Notes under the pieces: generated by a model | Seen by the model: the letters and a program-made list of their open reading frames with translations, nothing else | Database searches by the model: none | What the model was told of the DNA's origin: nothing | Origin: Glycomyces fuscus | Lineage (GTDB): Bacteria > Actinomycetota > Actinomycetes > Streptosporangiales > Streptosporangiaceae | DNA: 64,000 nt | Direction: 5' to 3' | NCBI GenBank assembly: GCA_002529455.1 | Contig: NYMS01000054.1 | Location: 1-64,000, forward strand | Made by a program: the position numbers and the translations under genes | Shown: in pieces, positions 1-7,464 of the stretch | Layout: each line of letters opens with the position of its first letter | How positions within the stretch are numbered: position 1 is the first letter of the stretch

Positions 1-822
1 CGGGTGGAGGAGGTGGCGCAGCGGTTCAGGGTCCGTGGTGGGACCTGGGGCAGGGCCACGGACTTCTGGGCGGTCAAGGGTGTCTCCTTCGACCTGCACC
101 GCGGTGAGACGTTGGGGATCGTGGGGGAGTCGGGGTCGGGCAAGTCGACGCTGTCGCGGATGGTGATGCGTCTGTTGGAGCCCACGCGGGGGCGGGTGGA
201 GTTCGAGGGCCGCGACATCACCCACATGTCCGAGCGGGCGCTGCGTCCGTTGCGTCGGGACGTGCAGATGGTGTTCCAGAACCCCTACTCCTCGCTCAAT
301 CCGCGGGTGACGGTGGGGGACGCGATCGGTACGGCGTTGCGGGTGCAGGGGGAGCGTGACGGCGGGAAGGTGCGCCGTCAGGTGCAGGAGTTGTTGGAGC
401 GGGTGGGGTTGGAGCCTCATCACTACAACCGTTTTCCGCATGCGTTCTCGGGTGGTCAGCGGCAGCGGATCGCGATCGCGCGGGCGTTGATCCTCAAGCC
501 GAAGCTGATCATCTGTGATGAGCCGGTGTCGGCGTTGGACGTGTCGACGCAGGATCAGGTGTTGCGGTTGCTCTCGGAGTTGCAGGACGATTTCGGGTTG
601 ACCTACATCTTCGTGGCCCATGATCTGGCGGTGGTGCGTCAGGTGAGTGATCGGGTCGCGGTGATGCGTGCGGGTGAGGTGGTGGAGATGGGGGACAGTG
701 ACGCGGTGTACGAGAACCCGACCAGCGACTACACCCGGCAACTGCTCAACGCGGCGCCCGTGCTGGACCCCGACCGGGCGCGCGAGCTGCGCGCGGAGCG
801 CACGCGCCGGAGGGCCGGGTGA
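1..822 (+). CDS. Oligopeptide/dipeptide ABC transporter ATP-binding subunit (5' partial)
   Basis: This is the ATPase of an OppF/DppF-type peptide importer, working on the inner face of the membrane. Visible are Walker A (GESGSGKST), the Q-loop (MVFQNPYSSLNP), the signature SGGQRQRIAIARAL, Walker B (LIICDEPVSALD) and the switch histidine (FVAHDL). The C-terminus has the YTRQLLNAAP segment typical of the oligopeptide/dipeptide family. The frame is open to the window edge and the N-terminus begins just before the beta-strand that precedes Walker A, so the true start is probably upstream. Partner permease and binding-protein genes would lie outside the window. Codon third positions favour G more than in later genes. 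Confidence 0.93.
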   Translation, partial: RVEEVAQRFRVRGGTWGRATDFWAVKGVSFDLHRGETLGIVGESGSGKSTLSRMVMRLLEPTRGRVEFEGRDITHMSERALRPLRRDVQMVFQNPYSSLNPRVTVGDAIGTALRVQGERDGGKVRRQVQELLERVGLEPHHYNRFPHAFSGGQRQRIAIARALILKPKLIICDEPVSALDVSTQDQVLRLLSELQDDFGLTYIFVAHDLAVVRQVSDRVAVMRAGEVVEMGDSDAVYENPTSDYTRQLLNAAPVLDPDRARELRAERTRRRAG

Positions 823-879
823 GCACGGGCCGGGGGCGCCTCGGGTCCCGGGAGAGCACGCCCCGGGACCCGGCGGGGA

Positions 880-1665
880 TCAGAACATGTTCCGCTGCCC
901 CGCCAGCGAGTCGATCCACTGGTGCAGGTGGGCCGACCAGTCGCGGCCGGCGCCGTCGTGGTGGTCGACGCTGAAGCGGTGGAAGGTGTCGCGCCCCTCG
1001 GAGAAGAGCAGGCCGGGCTTCTTGTCCAGCTCCAGCACCACGTCGATGCCGCGCTCGTCGGTGACCAGCGACAGCTCCAGCTCGTTCAGGCCCCGGTAGC
1101 GGCCGGGCGAGAAGTACTCGATCTCCTGGTAGAAGGGCAGCTGCTGGCGGGTGCGCACGATGCGGCCCCGCTCCAGGTCGGCCTGTTTGAAGGTGAAGCC
1201 GAGCGAGGCCAGCGAGTCCAGCACCGCCAGCTGCGAGGGGAGCGGCTCCACGGCCACCGGGTCCAGGTCGCCGGGGTCGACCGCGCCCGCCACGTGCAGG
1301 CGCGTGTTCACACCGATGTTCATGCGGTGCAGGTGACGGCCCCGGTGGACGGTGACGGGGGTCTCCCAGGGAACAAAGAGCTCGAAGGGCAGCTCGAAGC
1401 GCTGGCCGGGGGCCAGGGTCACGCCGCCGCCGATCTGGACGCGGTGGAACTCCAGGTCGGTGGTGCCCTCGTGGTCGCCGCTCTCGACCTCGACCCGGGC
1501 CTGGAGGCCGACGGTGAGCCGCTCGACCTGCTGCTCGACGTTGCCGCCCTCGATGACGACGGTGCCCCGCAGGGTGCCCCCCGGGGTGGTCACGGACGAG
1601 TGCAGGGTGGTTTCCACCGAGGCCCCGCCGAATCCGATACCGGCGAGCAGGCGCTTGAGAACCAT
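880..1665 (-). CDS. Spo0M-like sporulation-control / arrestin-fold protein
   Basis: The protein has 261 residues and belongs to the Spo0M family: beta-rich, arrestin-like cytoplasmic proteins first described as sporulation-control factors in Bacillus. It opens with MVLKRLLAGIG, followed by the family pattern of a conserved glycine/valine-rich beta segment (VETTLHSSVTTPGG) and a charged C-terminal half (LELDKKPGLLFSEG, DWSAHLHQWIDSL). The ATG at 1665 follows AGAAGGTACAGAAAGG on the minus strand, which contains an AAAGG ribosome site. It stands alone; the TetR gene upstream on the same strand ends about 190 nt away. Its biochemical role in actinomycetes is unknown. The family call is firm and the function is not. 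Confidence 0.85.
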   Translation of the reverse strand: MVLKRLLAGIGFGGASVETTLHSSVTTPGGTLRGTVVIEGGNVEQQVERLTVGLQARVEVESGDHEGTTDLEFHRVQIGGGVTLAPGQRFELPFELFVPWETPVTVHRGRHLHRMNIGVNTRLHVAGAVDPGDLDPVAVEPLPSQLAVLDSLASLGFTFKQADLERGRIVRTRQQLPFYQEIEYFSPGRYRGLNELELSLVTDERGIDVVLELDKKPGLLFSEGRDTFHRFSVDHHDGAGRDWSAHLHQWIDSLAGQRNMF

Positions 1666-1853
1666 GGATGACCTTTCTGTACCTTCTGTACCGCCCCGCG
1701 CCGGGAGGAAGGGGACGGGGTCGGGGGTTGTCCTCTGGTAGGGACGCCGGGGGAGCGCGTCCGGTTCCCCGGCGCGGGCCCCTGTTTCACCCCGGCGCGG
1801 TCCGGGCGCCGGTCGCGCCGAGGGCGGACCCCCGCCCCGTGTCCGGGCGCGGA

Positions 1854-2453
1854 TCAGGAGGTGAGCCCGCGCAGCAGGGCGCGCAGCCCGTGGTGGAAGC
1901 GCGCGCGGGACTCGGCGGAGTCGGGCGCCTCCTCCTCGTCCTGGTGGCGGACCTGGTGCACGACCGCTCCCACGCAGTAGGAGTGCAGGGCGTCGGCGGC
2001 GCGCTCCACGTCCTCGCCGCCCAGACCCGCCTCGGTGAGGGCGTCGTGGATCAGGGCGCGGGTGGCGTCGCCGCCGGGGGTGGGCGGGGCGCGGTGGACC
2101 AGCAGGGAGAGCGCCCCGGAGAACTCCAGCAGCCGGTCCCGGTAGGCGTCGGCCCACGCGGTCAGGCGCACGTCCCAGGGGCGGGTGTCCTCCTCGGGCT
2201 CCTCCGTCCCCTCCGACTCCTCCCCCTCGATGGGGGCGGCGCCGACGGCCGCGGGGGAGGTGACGTAGACGGCGATGGCGTTGAAGAGCTGCTCCTTGCC
2301 CAGGGGGAAGTGGTGGTAGATGGCCATGGCCTCCACCTCCAGCGCGTCGCCCAGGCGGCGCATGGACAGGCCGCCGAGCCCGCGGCCCGCGATGATGTGG
2401 AGTGCTTCGAGGATGATGCGCTCGCGGCTGAGTCCGGCGTAGTTCCTGCTCAC
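1854..2453 (-). CDS. TetR-family transcriptional regulator
   Basis: The protein has 199 residues. Its N-terminal helix-turn-helix reads RIILEALHIIAGRGLGGLSM...YHHFPLGKEQLFNAI, the typical TetR DNA-binding fold (first 60 residues). The C-terminal domain resembles TetR_C effector domains (DVRLTAWADAYRDRL; VERAADALHSYCVGAVVHQ). The acidic stretch EGEESEGTEEPEEDT near residue 75 is an insert. The GTG start at 2453 is chosen because AAAGGA lies 6 nt upstream and translation begins SRNYAGLSRERI, the usual TetR opening. It is divergent from the small gene at 2599, so it may control that gene or itself. The ligand is unknown. Confidence 0.88.
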   Translation of the reverse strand: MSRNYAGLSRERIILEALHIIAGRGLGGLSMRRLGDALEVEAMAIYHHFPLGKEQLFNAIAVYVTSPAAVGAAPIEGEESEGTEEPEEDTRPWDVRLTAWADAYRDRLLEFSGALSLLVHRAPPTPGGDATRALIHDALTEAGLGGEDVERAADALHSYCVGAVVHQVRHQDEEEAPDSAESRARFHHGLRALLRGLTS

Positions 2454-2598
2454 GGTGGTCCTTTCGGGGGTGTGCGCCGTAAAGGTGGCAGATCGCGGGT
2501 CGGGCGGCCACCACCGACGCGCGGCCCGGCTCGCCAGATGATATTGGTCACCTCTAGAGTGGCCCCGTCCGACGGTACGCGTGGTCTGGAGCACACAC

Positions 2599-2985
2599 AT
2601 GGGACTTGCCAAGCAGAGCACGGCTCAGGCGCGGGAGAGCCTGGCCTCCGACCGGGAGAGGGCGGAGCGCCTGCCCGAGCTCCTGCGTACGGTGGCCGAG
2701 GCGCAGGAGGCACTGGAGAGGGCCCGTACCTGGAACGCTCCGGTGGAGGAGCTGCACCAGCGGGGCGTGGAGCTGGACACGGCGCTGACCGAGGCGATGC
2801 GCGCCGCCTACGCCCGGGAGCGGACACTGGTGGGGCCCCGGGGGTACGGGGACCGGATCTACCGGCGTAAGCGGCTGGCCAACCCGCGGGTGCGCGAGGC
2901 CACCCAGGTCGCGGAGCGGCTGCTCACCGCCCGTGAGGCCCACCGCCTGCACGGGATCCAGCGGGTGCCGCGCCAGGCGGTCTGA
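2599..2985 (+). CDS. Small helical hypothetical protein
   Basis: This is a 128-residue protein that I do not recognise. It is highly charged and predicted almost wholly alpha-helical (SLASDRERAERLPELLRTVA, HQRGVELDTALTEAMRAA), with a basic middle section (GPRGYGDRIYRRKR). It has no signal peptide or membrane segment. The ATG at 2599 has GGAG 8 nt upstream; an earlier in-frame GTG at 2581 lacks a site. Codon use matches neighbouring genes, which supports it as a real gene. It is transcribed divergently from the TetR regulator and lies 101 nt before the GntR gene. Confidence 0.6.
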   Translation: MGLAKQSTAQARESLASDRERAERLPELLRTVAEAQEALERARTWNAPVEELHQRGVELDTALTEAMRAAYARERTLVGPRGYGDRIYRRKRLANPRVREATQVAERLLTAREAHRLHGIQRVPRQAV

Positions 2986-3086
2986 CCCCGGCGGCCACGA
3001 TCCGCGGCCGCGGGACGGTAGTTTGGTGTCCGGTCCGGTCCGCGGCCGGACACCGCAGCAGCCGACGGTGGGGAGCGCAGGGGCAG

Positions 3087-3449
3087 ATGGCGGATTTCAT
3101 CCGCGTCGATCCGACGTCGAGGGTACCGCCCTACGAGCAGATCAGGTCGATCGTGGCCATCGCGGCCGCCAACGGCGAGCTCCCGGTCGGCTACCGCCTG
3201 CCCACGGTGCGCGCGCTGGCGAGCCAGCTGTCGGTGGCGGTGAACACCGTGGCCCGCGCCTACCGTGAGCTGGAGCAGGCCGGTGTGGTCGAGACACGGG
3301 GCCGCTCGGGGACGTTCGTCGCCGCGGGGGGCGACGACCAGCGCGCCGAGGCACTGGCCGCCGCCCGGGCCTACGCCGAGGTGATCTCGCGGGTGGGCCT
3401 GGACCACGACGAGGCGGTGGAGATCCTGCGCGCGGCGCTGCGGGGCTGA
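3087..3449 (+). CDS. GntR-family regulator, short YtrA-like type
   Basis: At 120 residues this is a short GntR regulator. The winged helix occupies about residues 8-75 (PPYEQIRSIVAIAAANGELP, LPTVRALASQLSVAVNTVAR, AYRELEQAGVVETRGRSGTFV). Only a roughly 40-residue helical tail follows, as in the YtrA subfamily, which usually controls ABC transporters or membrane proteins and lacks a large ligand domain. A GGGGAG site sits 11 nt before the ATG. It converges on the Nramp-like transporter; no obvious target operon adjoins it on its own strand. Confidence 0.88.
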   Translation: MADFIRVDPTSRVPPYEQIRSIVAIAAANGELPVGYRLPTVRALASQLSVAVNTVARAYRELEQAGVVETRGRSGTFVAAGGDDQRAEALAAARAYAEVISRVGLDHDEAVEILRAALRG

Positions 3450-3479
3450 CCCCGCCCCGCGCGCCGCGGTGCCCCGGCC

Positions 3480-4727
3480 TCAGGCCCCGGTGACGATGCC
3501 GTGGAGCTCGTAGGCGCACAGGACCAGGAACAGCGATCCGGCGAGCGCCAGGCCCGCGTTGCTGACCCAGCCGTTGCGCCACTCGCGGGGGGTGCGCGAG
3601 GAGTTGAGCAGCCACATCAGGGTGAAGGCCAGGAACGGCATGAAGAAGGCGCCCAGCACCCCGTAGGCGATGACCAGCTGGAAGGGCCTGCCGATCAGCA
3701 GGAGCAGCATCGGCGGGAAGGTCAGCCAGAGCACGTAGCCGCGGAAGGCCCAGCTCCTGTGGTTCTCCCCCGGGTCGGTGTTGGTCCTGCCCCGCAGGTG
3801 GTTGACGAAGTCGGCGAACAGCAGGCTCACGCCGTTCCACACGCCGATGATGGAGGAGTAGGCGGCGGCGAAGAATCCGACGAGGAAGGCCGTCGCGACG
3901 AAACCGCCGAACCGCTCGCGCAGGATGTCGCCCAGCTGGAGCAGGCCCTGGTCGCCCTGCGCCAGCGCGACGCCGCTGGCGTGGAGCAGCTCCGCGCCGA
4001 CGATGAGCATCGCCACGACGAAGACGCCGGTGGTGACGTAGGCGACGCGGTTGTCCAACCGCATCATCCTCATCCAGCCGGAGTCCCGCCAGCCCTTGGA
4101 GTTCACCCAGTACCCGTAGGCCGCCATGGTGATGGTGCCGCCGACACCGCCGACCAGGCCCATGGTGTAGAACACCGACCCCTCCGGGAGCATCGGGACC
4201 AGGCCCCTGAGGGTCTGGCCGATGTCGGGGACGACGTAGAGGGCCAGACCGACCACGGTGACGAACATGACGCCCACGAGCACCGTCATGATCTTCTCGA
4301 AGACGGCGTAGCGGTTGAACCAGACGACCACCAGGCCGGAGACCCCGGCCAGGACCGCCCACGCCTCCAGCGGCACGGCGGGCATCAGCGCGGCCAGGGG
4401 CAGGGCCGTGGCGGACATGGCGCTGGCGCCGTAGACGAAGCCCCAGATGACGATGTAGGGCGCGAAGTAGACGGTGGTCCACCTGCCCAGGCTGCTCCAG
4501 CCGTCGAAGATGGTGCGCCCCGTGGCCAGGTGCCAGCGTCCGGCGGCCTCGGCCAGGGAGATCTTGACCAGGCAGCCGACGATGGTGGCCCACAGCAGGG
4601 CGTAGCCGAACTGGTTGCCCGCGATGAGCGTCGCGACCATGTCGCCCGCGCCCACGCCGGTGGCCGCGACGACGATGCCCGGACCGATCTGTCTCCACGT
4701 CGCCCTGCGCTGCTCGATGGCTGCCAT
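3480..4727 (-). CDS. Divergent Nramp-family transporter
   Basis: This 415-residue integral membrane protein has about 11 hydrophobic segments and the overall plan of the Nramp (MntH) family of proton-coupled divalent metal importers. The first segment (IGPGIVVAATGVGAGDM) and the following NQFGYALLWATI align well with MntH. However, the metal-binding DPGN of helix 1 is replaced by GAGD (residues 26-29), and the helix 6 MPH motif is absent (GGTITMAAYGYWVNSKGW). The substrate may therefore not be Mn or Fe. The ATG at 4727 has AAGGA 6 nt upstream. It is a single gene, convergent with the GntR regulator. Confidence 0.8.
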   Translation of the reverse strand: MAAIEQRRATWRQIGPGIVVAATGVGAGDMVATLIAGNQFGYALLWATIVGCLVKISLAEAAGRWHLATGRTIFDGWSSLGRWTTVYFAPYIVIWGFVYGASAMSATALPLAALMPAVPLEAWAVLAGVSGLVVVWFNRYAVFEKIMTVLVGVMFVTVVGLALYVVPDIGQTLRGLVPMLPEGSVFYTMGLVGGVGGTITMAAYGYWVNSKGWRDSGWMRMMRLDNRVAYVTTGVFVVAMLIVGAELLHASGVALAQGDQGLLQLGDILRERFGGFVATAFLVGFFAAAYSSIIGVWNGVSLLFADFVNHLRGRTNTDPGENHRSWAFRGYVLWLTFPPMLLLLIGRPFQLVIAYGVLGAFFMPFLAFTLMWLLNSSRTPREWRNGWVSNAGLALAGSLFLVLCAYELHGIVTGA

Positions 4728-4868
4728 CGTGTCCTTCCCCTGGTGGACCGGTGCCGTCCGTGGTCGGCACGACTGTAGGGCTTCGGACACAAGGTGCACA
4801 CGGGCAGGTAAGTGACGGAGGCGATCCGTGGCGTAATCGATATGTTCCGGATCACGTCCGGGGTCCGG

Positions 4869-5228
4869 TCAGCGGCGCAGGCCCACGACCGAGACGACGT
4901 AGAACAGGACCAGACCGAGCCAGACCAGCGGCAGCGCCGCGGGGTCGCCCAGGGCGGCGGTGATGCCGGAGATCGGGATGCTCACGCCCAGGCACACCAG
5001 GGAGAGCACGAAGCGCACGGTGTTGGAGGGCATCCCCACCCTGGCGGGCTCCGTGCGCGCCTGCGCGGCCATGTGGTGGCGCACGCGCGCCTCGACGGCG
5101 CCGTCGATGCGCTCGACCAGTGAGGCGGCCACGGCCTCGTCGTACTCGGGGCCGAGCTCGCGGCTGGCGCGCAACGCGGCGGCGATCTCGTCGCTCTGGC
5201 GCGGGGGGTGACCGGTCATGGACACCAT
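4869..5228 (-). CDS. Small two-helix membrane protein, unknown
   Basis: The protein has 119 residues. The N-terminal half is soluble and charged (QSDEIAAALRASRELGPEYD, VERIDGAVEARVRHHMAAQA). Two hydrophobic segments follow (FVLSLVCLGVSIPISGITAAL and LVWLGLVLFYVVSVVGL), and the protein ends LRR. This arrangement is common in actinobacterial membrane proteins of unknown function; I do not recognise a named family. The start could be ATG 5228 or ATG 5219, and neither has a strong ribosome site. It lies downstream of the sigma factor gene on the same strand, separated by a hairpin. Confidence 0.65.
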   Translation of the reverse strand: MVSMTGHPPRQSDEIAAALRASRELGPEYDEAVAASLVERIDGAVEARVRHHMAAQARTEPARVGMPSNTVRFVLSLVCLGVSIPISGITAALGDPAALPLVWLGLVLFYVVSVVGLRR

Positions 5229-5315
5229 CGTCGCACCGCGCCGTCGGTGTCGGACCGACGGGAGCGCGATACCGGGGACGAACCAGGGTTCACCCTGAGG
5301 ACCCCGGACACGGCG

Positions 5316-5343
5316 CGGGGCCGCCCCGGTGGGGGCGGCCCCG
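5316..5343 (-). terminator. Hairpin terminator after the sigma factor gene
   Basis: There is a 12-bp perfect stem (arms 5316-5327 and 5332-5343) with a 4-nt loop, 36 nt past the sigma-gene stop. It has no U-tract, which is usual for actinobacteria. Confidence 0.65.
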
Positions 5344-5378
5344 TGTGCTGGTCCGCGCCGGGCCCGGCGCGCCGTCGC

Positions 5379-6785
5379 CTAGCTGGCGAAGTCCAGCAGC
5401 TGCTGGGCGCGGCTGGGGTGGCGCAGCTTGGACAGCGACTGCTTCTCCAGCTGGCGGATGCGCTCGCGGGTCAGCCCCAGGTGCTTGCCGATCTCGTCCA
5501 GGGTGCGCGGACGGCCGTCCATGAGGCCGAAGCGCAGGGACATGATGGTGGCCTCGCGCGGCTCCAGGTCCGACAGCGCGTTGCGCAGCTGGTCGGCCAT
5601 GAGCTGGCGGTCCACCACCTCGGAGGCCTCCGAGGCGTCCACGTCCTCGATCAGGTCGCCGATGCGGGTCTCGCCGTCCTCGCCGATGGTGGAGTCCAGG
5701 CTGATGGGCTGGCGGGTGACCCGCAGCAGCTCCTCGATCTGGGCCGGGGTCTTGTCCAGCTCCAGGGCCAGCTCCTCCGGCGTGGGCTCGCGGCCCAGCG
5801 CCTGGTGCATGTCGCGCTCCAGGCGGCTGACCTTGCTCAGCAGCTCCAGGACGTGCACGGGCAGGCGGATGGTGCGCGCGGAGTCGGCGAAGCCGCGCTG
5901 GATGGCCTGGCGGATCCACCACATGGCATAGGTGGAGAACTTGAAGCCCTTGGTGTAGTCGAACTTCTCCACGGCGCGGATCAGGCCGAGGTTGCCCTCC
6001 TGGACCACGTCGAGCAGGGACATCCCCCGGTCGCTGTACTTCTTGGCCACCGACACCACCAGGCGCAGGTTGGCCTCGAGCATGTGGGACTTGGCCTTGC
6101 GGCCGTCCTCGGCCACCCACTCCAGCTCGTCGACCTCGGCCTCGGCCAGCGGGGCGGAGTCGTCCACCTCGCCGTGCAGGCCGAGCCGGTACTCGGCGTA
6201 GAGCCCGGCCTCGACCCGCTTGGCCAGGTCGACCTCCTGCTCCGCGGTGAGGAGCTGGCGTCGGCCGATGGCCTTGAGGTAGGTGTGGACCGAGTCGCCC
6301 ATGGCGGGGGACTGGTCGTCGAGGTCGGCCTCGCCGGTGTCGGGTTCGGCGGCGGCCTGGGTGGGCTCGGTCTTCTTGACGCGCCGTGTGGAGCGGGTCT
6401 TCCTCCGGGGGGAGGGGCCCTTGCGCGGCGCGGCCTTGCCTTCGGCCCTGGGTGCCTCGTCGGTGTCGGGCACCGTGGCGATGAGAGTGTCTTCCAGCAC
6501 GTCGTCCTCGGCGTCGGGATCGGCCACCGGTGCGGAGTCGTCGCCCCCGTTGGCGAGCCTGACCCCGTTCTCGGTGAGTTCACGCAGGATGGATCGGCCG
6601 TCGCCAGCGGAGACGGCGGCCGCGGTGAAAGCGGCACGCAGTTCGGAGAGGGACAGGTGCCCCTGGGCGCGTCCGCGGTCGAGCAGGTCGGTCAGGACCG
6701 CGTCGGCGGATGCGCCGTCGCTGCGAGCGGCGTCAGCGGGGACTCCGGCGGTGGGTGCCGGAGCGGCTGGGGCAGTGCTCGTCAT
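5379..6785 (-). CDS. RNA polymerase sigma-70 factor, HrdB/RpoD-like
   Basis: This is a 468-residue sigma-70 factor. The N-terminus has a region 1.1-like helical domain (LTDLLDRGRAQGHLSLSELR, about residues 30-75), then an acidic and basic linker. Region 1.2 starts near 162 (DSVHTYLKAIGRR). Core-binding region 2 follows (EANLRLVVSVAKKYSDRGM; EGNLGLIRAVEKFDYTKGFK), with region 2.4 at WWIRQAIQRGFADSARTIRL. The region 4.2 helix-turn-helix is at the C-terminus (TLDEIGKHLGLTRERIRQLE). ATG 6785 has a GGGAGG site. It differs from canonical HrdB (RAMADQARTIRIPVHMVE) by RGFADSARTIRLPVHVLE, so it could be the principal factor or a group 2 paralogue. The architecture with region 1.1 favours the former or a recent duplicate. 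Confidence 0.9.
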   Translation of the reverse strand: MTSTAPAAPAPTAGVPADAARSDGASADAVLTDLLDRGRAQGHLSLSELRAAFTAAAVSAGDGRSILRELTENGVRLANGGDDSAPVADPDAEDDVLEDTLIATVPDTDEAPRAEGKAAPRKGPSPRRKTRSTRRVKKTEPTQAAAEPDTGEADLDDQSPAMGDSVHTYLKAIGRRQLLTAEQEVDLAKRVEAGLYAEYRLGLHGEVDDSAPLAEAEVDELEWVAEDGRKAKSHMLEANLRLVVSVAKKYSDRGMSLLDVVQEGNLGLIRAVEKFDYTKGFKFSTYAMWWIRQAIQRGFADSARTIRLPVHVLELLSKVSRLERDMHQALGREPTPEELALELDKTPAQIEELLRVTRQPISLDSTIGEDGETRIGDLIEDVDASEASEVVDRQLMADQLRNALSDLEPREATIMSLRFGLMDGRPRTLDEIGKHLGLTRERIRQLEKQSLSKLRHPSRAQQLLDFAS

Positions 6786-7464
6786 CGGGGCACCTCCCTC
6801 CCTTCCAAGACGTGTGGCACGCGGCGGACGGTTCCCGCCGGCTGGACGCGCCAATATGTCCAACGTGTTGGGGAGTCAAATGTTCCCTGTCTCGATTGGA
6901 TACCGGTCGAAGTGGCGTAGATCACTGCGGCGGAAGTGGCCAAACGCTGCGGGGAGCGGGTAAAGGGGCGTGTCCGGAACCGTTGCGGGCGGGGGAGGAG
7001 GGCCGGTTGGGGGGAGGGCGCAGGGGCACGAACGTGTGGACCGAGGGCTGTCACCAACTGCGGACCTCCTTGCGAGAGGGGCCGAGGGACCGGATTACAC
7101 AGGTAGACGTCGGGGGGCTTGGGGAAGTTCCCCGCCTTTTGTCCGACACGTCCGTGGCCGACCCCTCCGCGCGGGGCGACCGGGCCGTCCGGTCCCGGGC
7201 CGTCACGGCTGCTCGACGGGCACCGACGTGGTGGGGCGCGGTACCCGACGCGCCCCAGGGTCCCACGGGTGGGGGACGCACCGGTACACGCGCCCGGACG
7301 GAGGGGCACTGGTGGGGGCGGGAGGGGACACCGGTCTTCCGGGCGCACCGGTACACGCGCCCGGACCGGCGAAAGGGTCCGGACGGTGGAGAGCCGGCTC
7401 CCCCCCGGACGCGCGGACCGCGCCCAGGCTCCCGGACGGCGCCCGCGCGGACGCCCCCGCGCCC
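6786..7464. other. Non-coding interval with direct repeats upstream of the sigma factor
   Basis: No convincing gene is present in these 679 bases. The first 120 bases upstream of the sigma gene are relatively AT-rich (around 6850-6920) and probably hold its promoter. The rest is GC-rich, with an exact 23-bp direct repeat at 7277-7299 and 7344-7366. Reading frames here are broken or have atypical composition. Confidence 0.6.
7277..7366. repeat. 23-bp exact direct repeat, two copies 67 bp apart
   Basis: The sequence CGCACCGGTACACGCGCCCG followed by GAC occurs at 7277-7299 and again at 7344-7366. Each copy includes the palindromic core ACCGGT. The function is unknown. Confidence 0.85.

Noticed and set aside
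3501..4778. 425-codon open frame opposite the Nramp-like gene, rich in Gln, Glu, His and Gly
   Set aside because: It is the antisense shadow of a GC-rich coding strand. It has no domain and no ribosome site, and the opposite strand encodes a clear membrane transporter.
5208..6920. 570-codon open frame opposite the sigma factor
   Set aside because: It is an antisense shadow with Leu/Gln/Gly-rich low-complexity translation. The sigma factor on the other strand is unambiguous.
7277..7366. Possible CRISPR or phage attachment repeat
   Set aside because: Only two copies are present, without uniform spacers, cas genes, an integrase or a tRNA target nearby.
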